Shown here one piece after another: positions 6,045 through 6,134 of a stretch of 6,134 bases of DNA. Location of the stretch: positions 1-6,134 of the forward strand of contig JASLXL010000001.1 in the NCBI GenBank assembly GCA_030740335.1, read 5' to 3'. The DNA comes from SAR202 cluster bacterium (GTDB taxonomy: Bacteria; Chloroflexota; Dehalococcoidia; SAR202; CAJWER01). Within the stretch, counting starts at the first letter, position 1; each line of letters starts with the position of its first letter. A program made the translations under genes and the position numbers. The notes under the pieces were generated by a model. It was given only the letters and a program-made list of their open reading frames with translations. It was not told where the DNA came from and made no database searches.

Positions 6045-6134
6045 ATCGCGAATGGGCCGGTACGGCCTTATATTGATTGCTTTATCCACCGCTACACCAC
6101 GTTCTTTCGCAGACTGGTAGGTAACCCCGAGTCC
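6018..6134 (-). CDS. C-terminal fragment of an unrecognised protein (cut by right edge)
   Basis: The minus-strand frame is open from the right edge for 38 codons and ends at TAA (6020-6018). It includes TYQSAKERGVAVDKAI and then NIRPYRPIRDACYWGQDI at the C-terminus. The residue mix, with a short amphipathic stretch and a conserved-looking aromatic and arginine-rich tail, looks like a true protein end and not a shadow frame. I do not recognise the family and assign no function. The gene is convergent with the prepilin peptidase. The short length limits confidence. Confidence 0.5.
   Translation of the reverse strand, partial: GLGVTYQSAKERGVAVDKAINIRPYRPIRDACYWGQDI

Noticed and set aside
6052..6120. 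Plus-strand start MGRYGLILIALSTATP that looks like a signal peptide at the right edge
   Set aside because: The frame stops at a TAG (6118-6120) after 22 codons and lies opposite a better supported minus-strand gene end.
1..6134. CRISPR array, transposon ends, tRNA or rRNA genes
   Set aside because: No regularly spaced direct repeats, transposase-like frame with flanking inverted repeats, or cloverleaf-like sequence was found on either strand by eye.

Overview
The window holds three complete plus-strand genes and one minus-strand gene with a damaged 5' end, plus two gene fragments cut by the edges. No RNA gene, insertion sequence or CRISPR array was seen. Base composition is moderately GC-rich. 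An NHL-repeat protein of the amidating-lyase-like kind, a PASTA-less Ser/Thr kinase and a solo prepilin peptidase together suggest an environmental bacterium, most likely from Chloroflexota (SAR202/Dehalococcoidia-like). That placement is inferred from protein style, not from a marker gene.

Layout. Positions 1-63 (minus) are the first 21 codons of a membrane or secreted protein, served by a good extended -10 promoter at 153-161 that sits beside a perfect 8-bp dyad. Positions 286-1104 (minus) encode an NHL beta-propeller protein followed directly by a hairpin terminator. Its N-terminus appears to continue upstream in shifted frames as far as an ATG at 1150, so the gene looks 5'-damaged. Positions 1285-1926 and 1964-4495 (plus) form a two-gene signalling unit. 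Positions 4496-4872 are non-coding or doubtful but hold two stem-loops. Positions 4873-5724 (or from 4903) encode a prepilin peptidase. Positions 5725-6017 are non-coding. Positions 6018-6134 (minus) are the 3' end of an unrecognised gene convergent with the peptidase.

The signalling pair is the main point of interest. The upstream protein joins an N-terminal FHA (phosphothreonine-binding) domain to a C-terminal OmpR/PhoB-like winged helix. The downstream protein is a transmembrane Ser/Thr kinase whose external part resembles a family of HExxH metallopeptidase-like proteins but has lost the zinc-binding histidines (YGMAY at the expected site). The simplest reading is a one-operon pathway: a pseudo-peptidase ectodomain senses something outside the cell, the kinase phosphorylates threonines, and an FHA-winged-helix protein changes transcription. 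The architecture is read from sequence; the pathway is inference.
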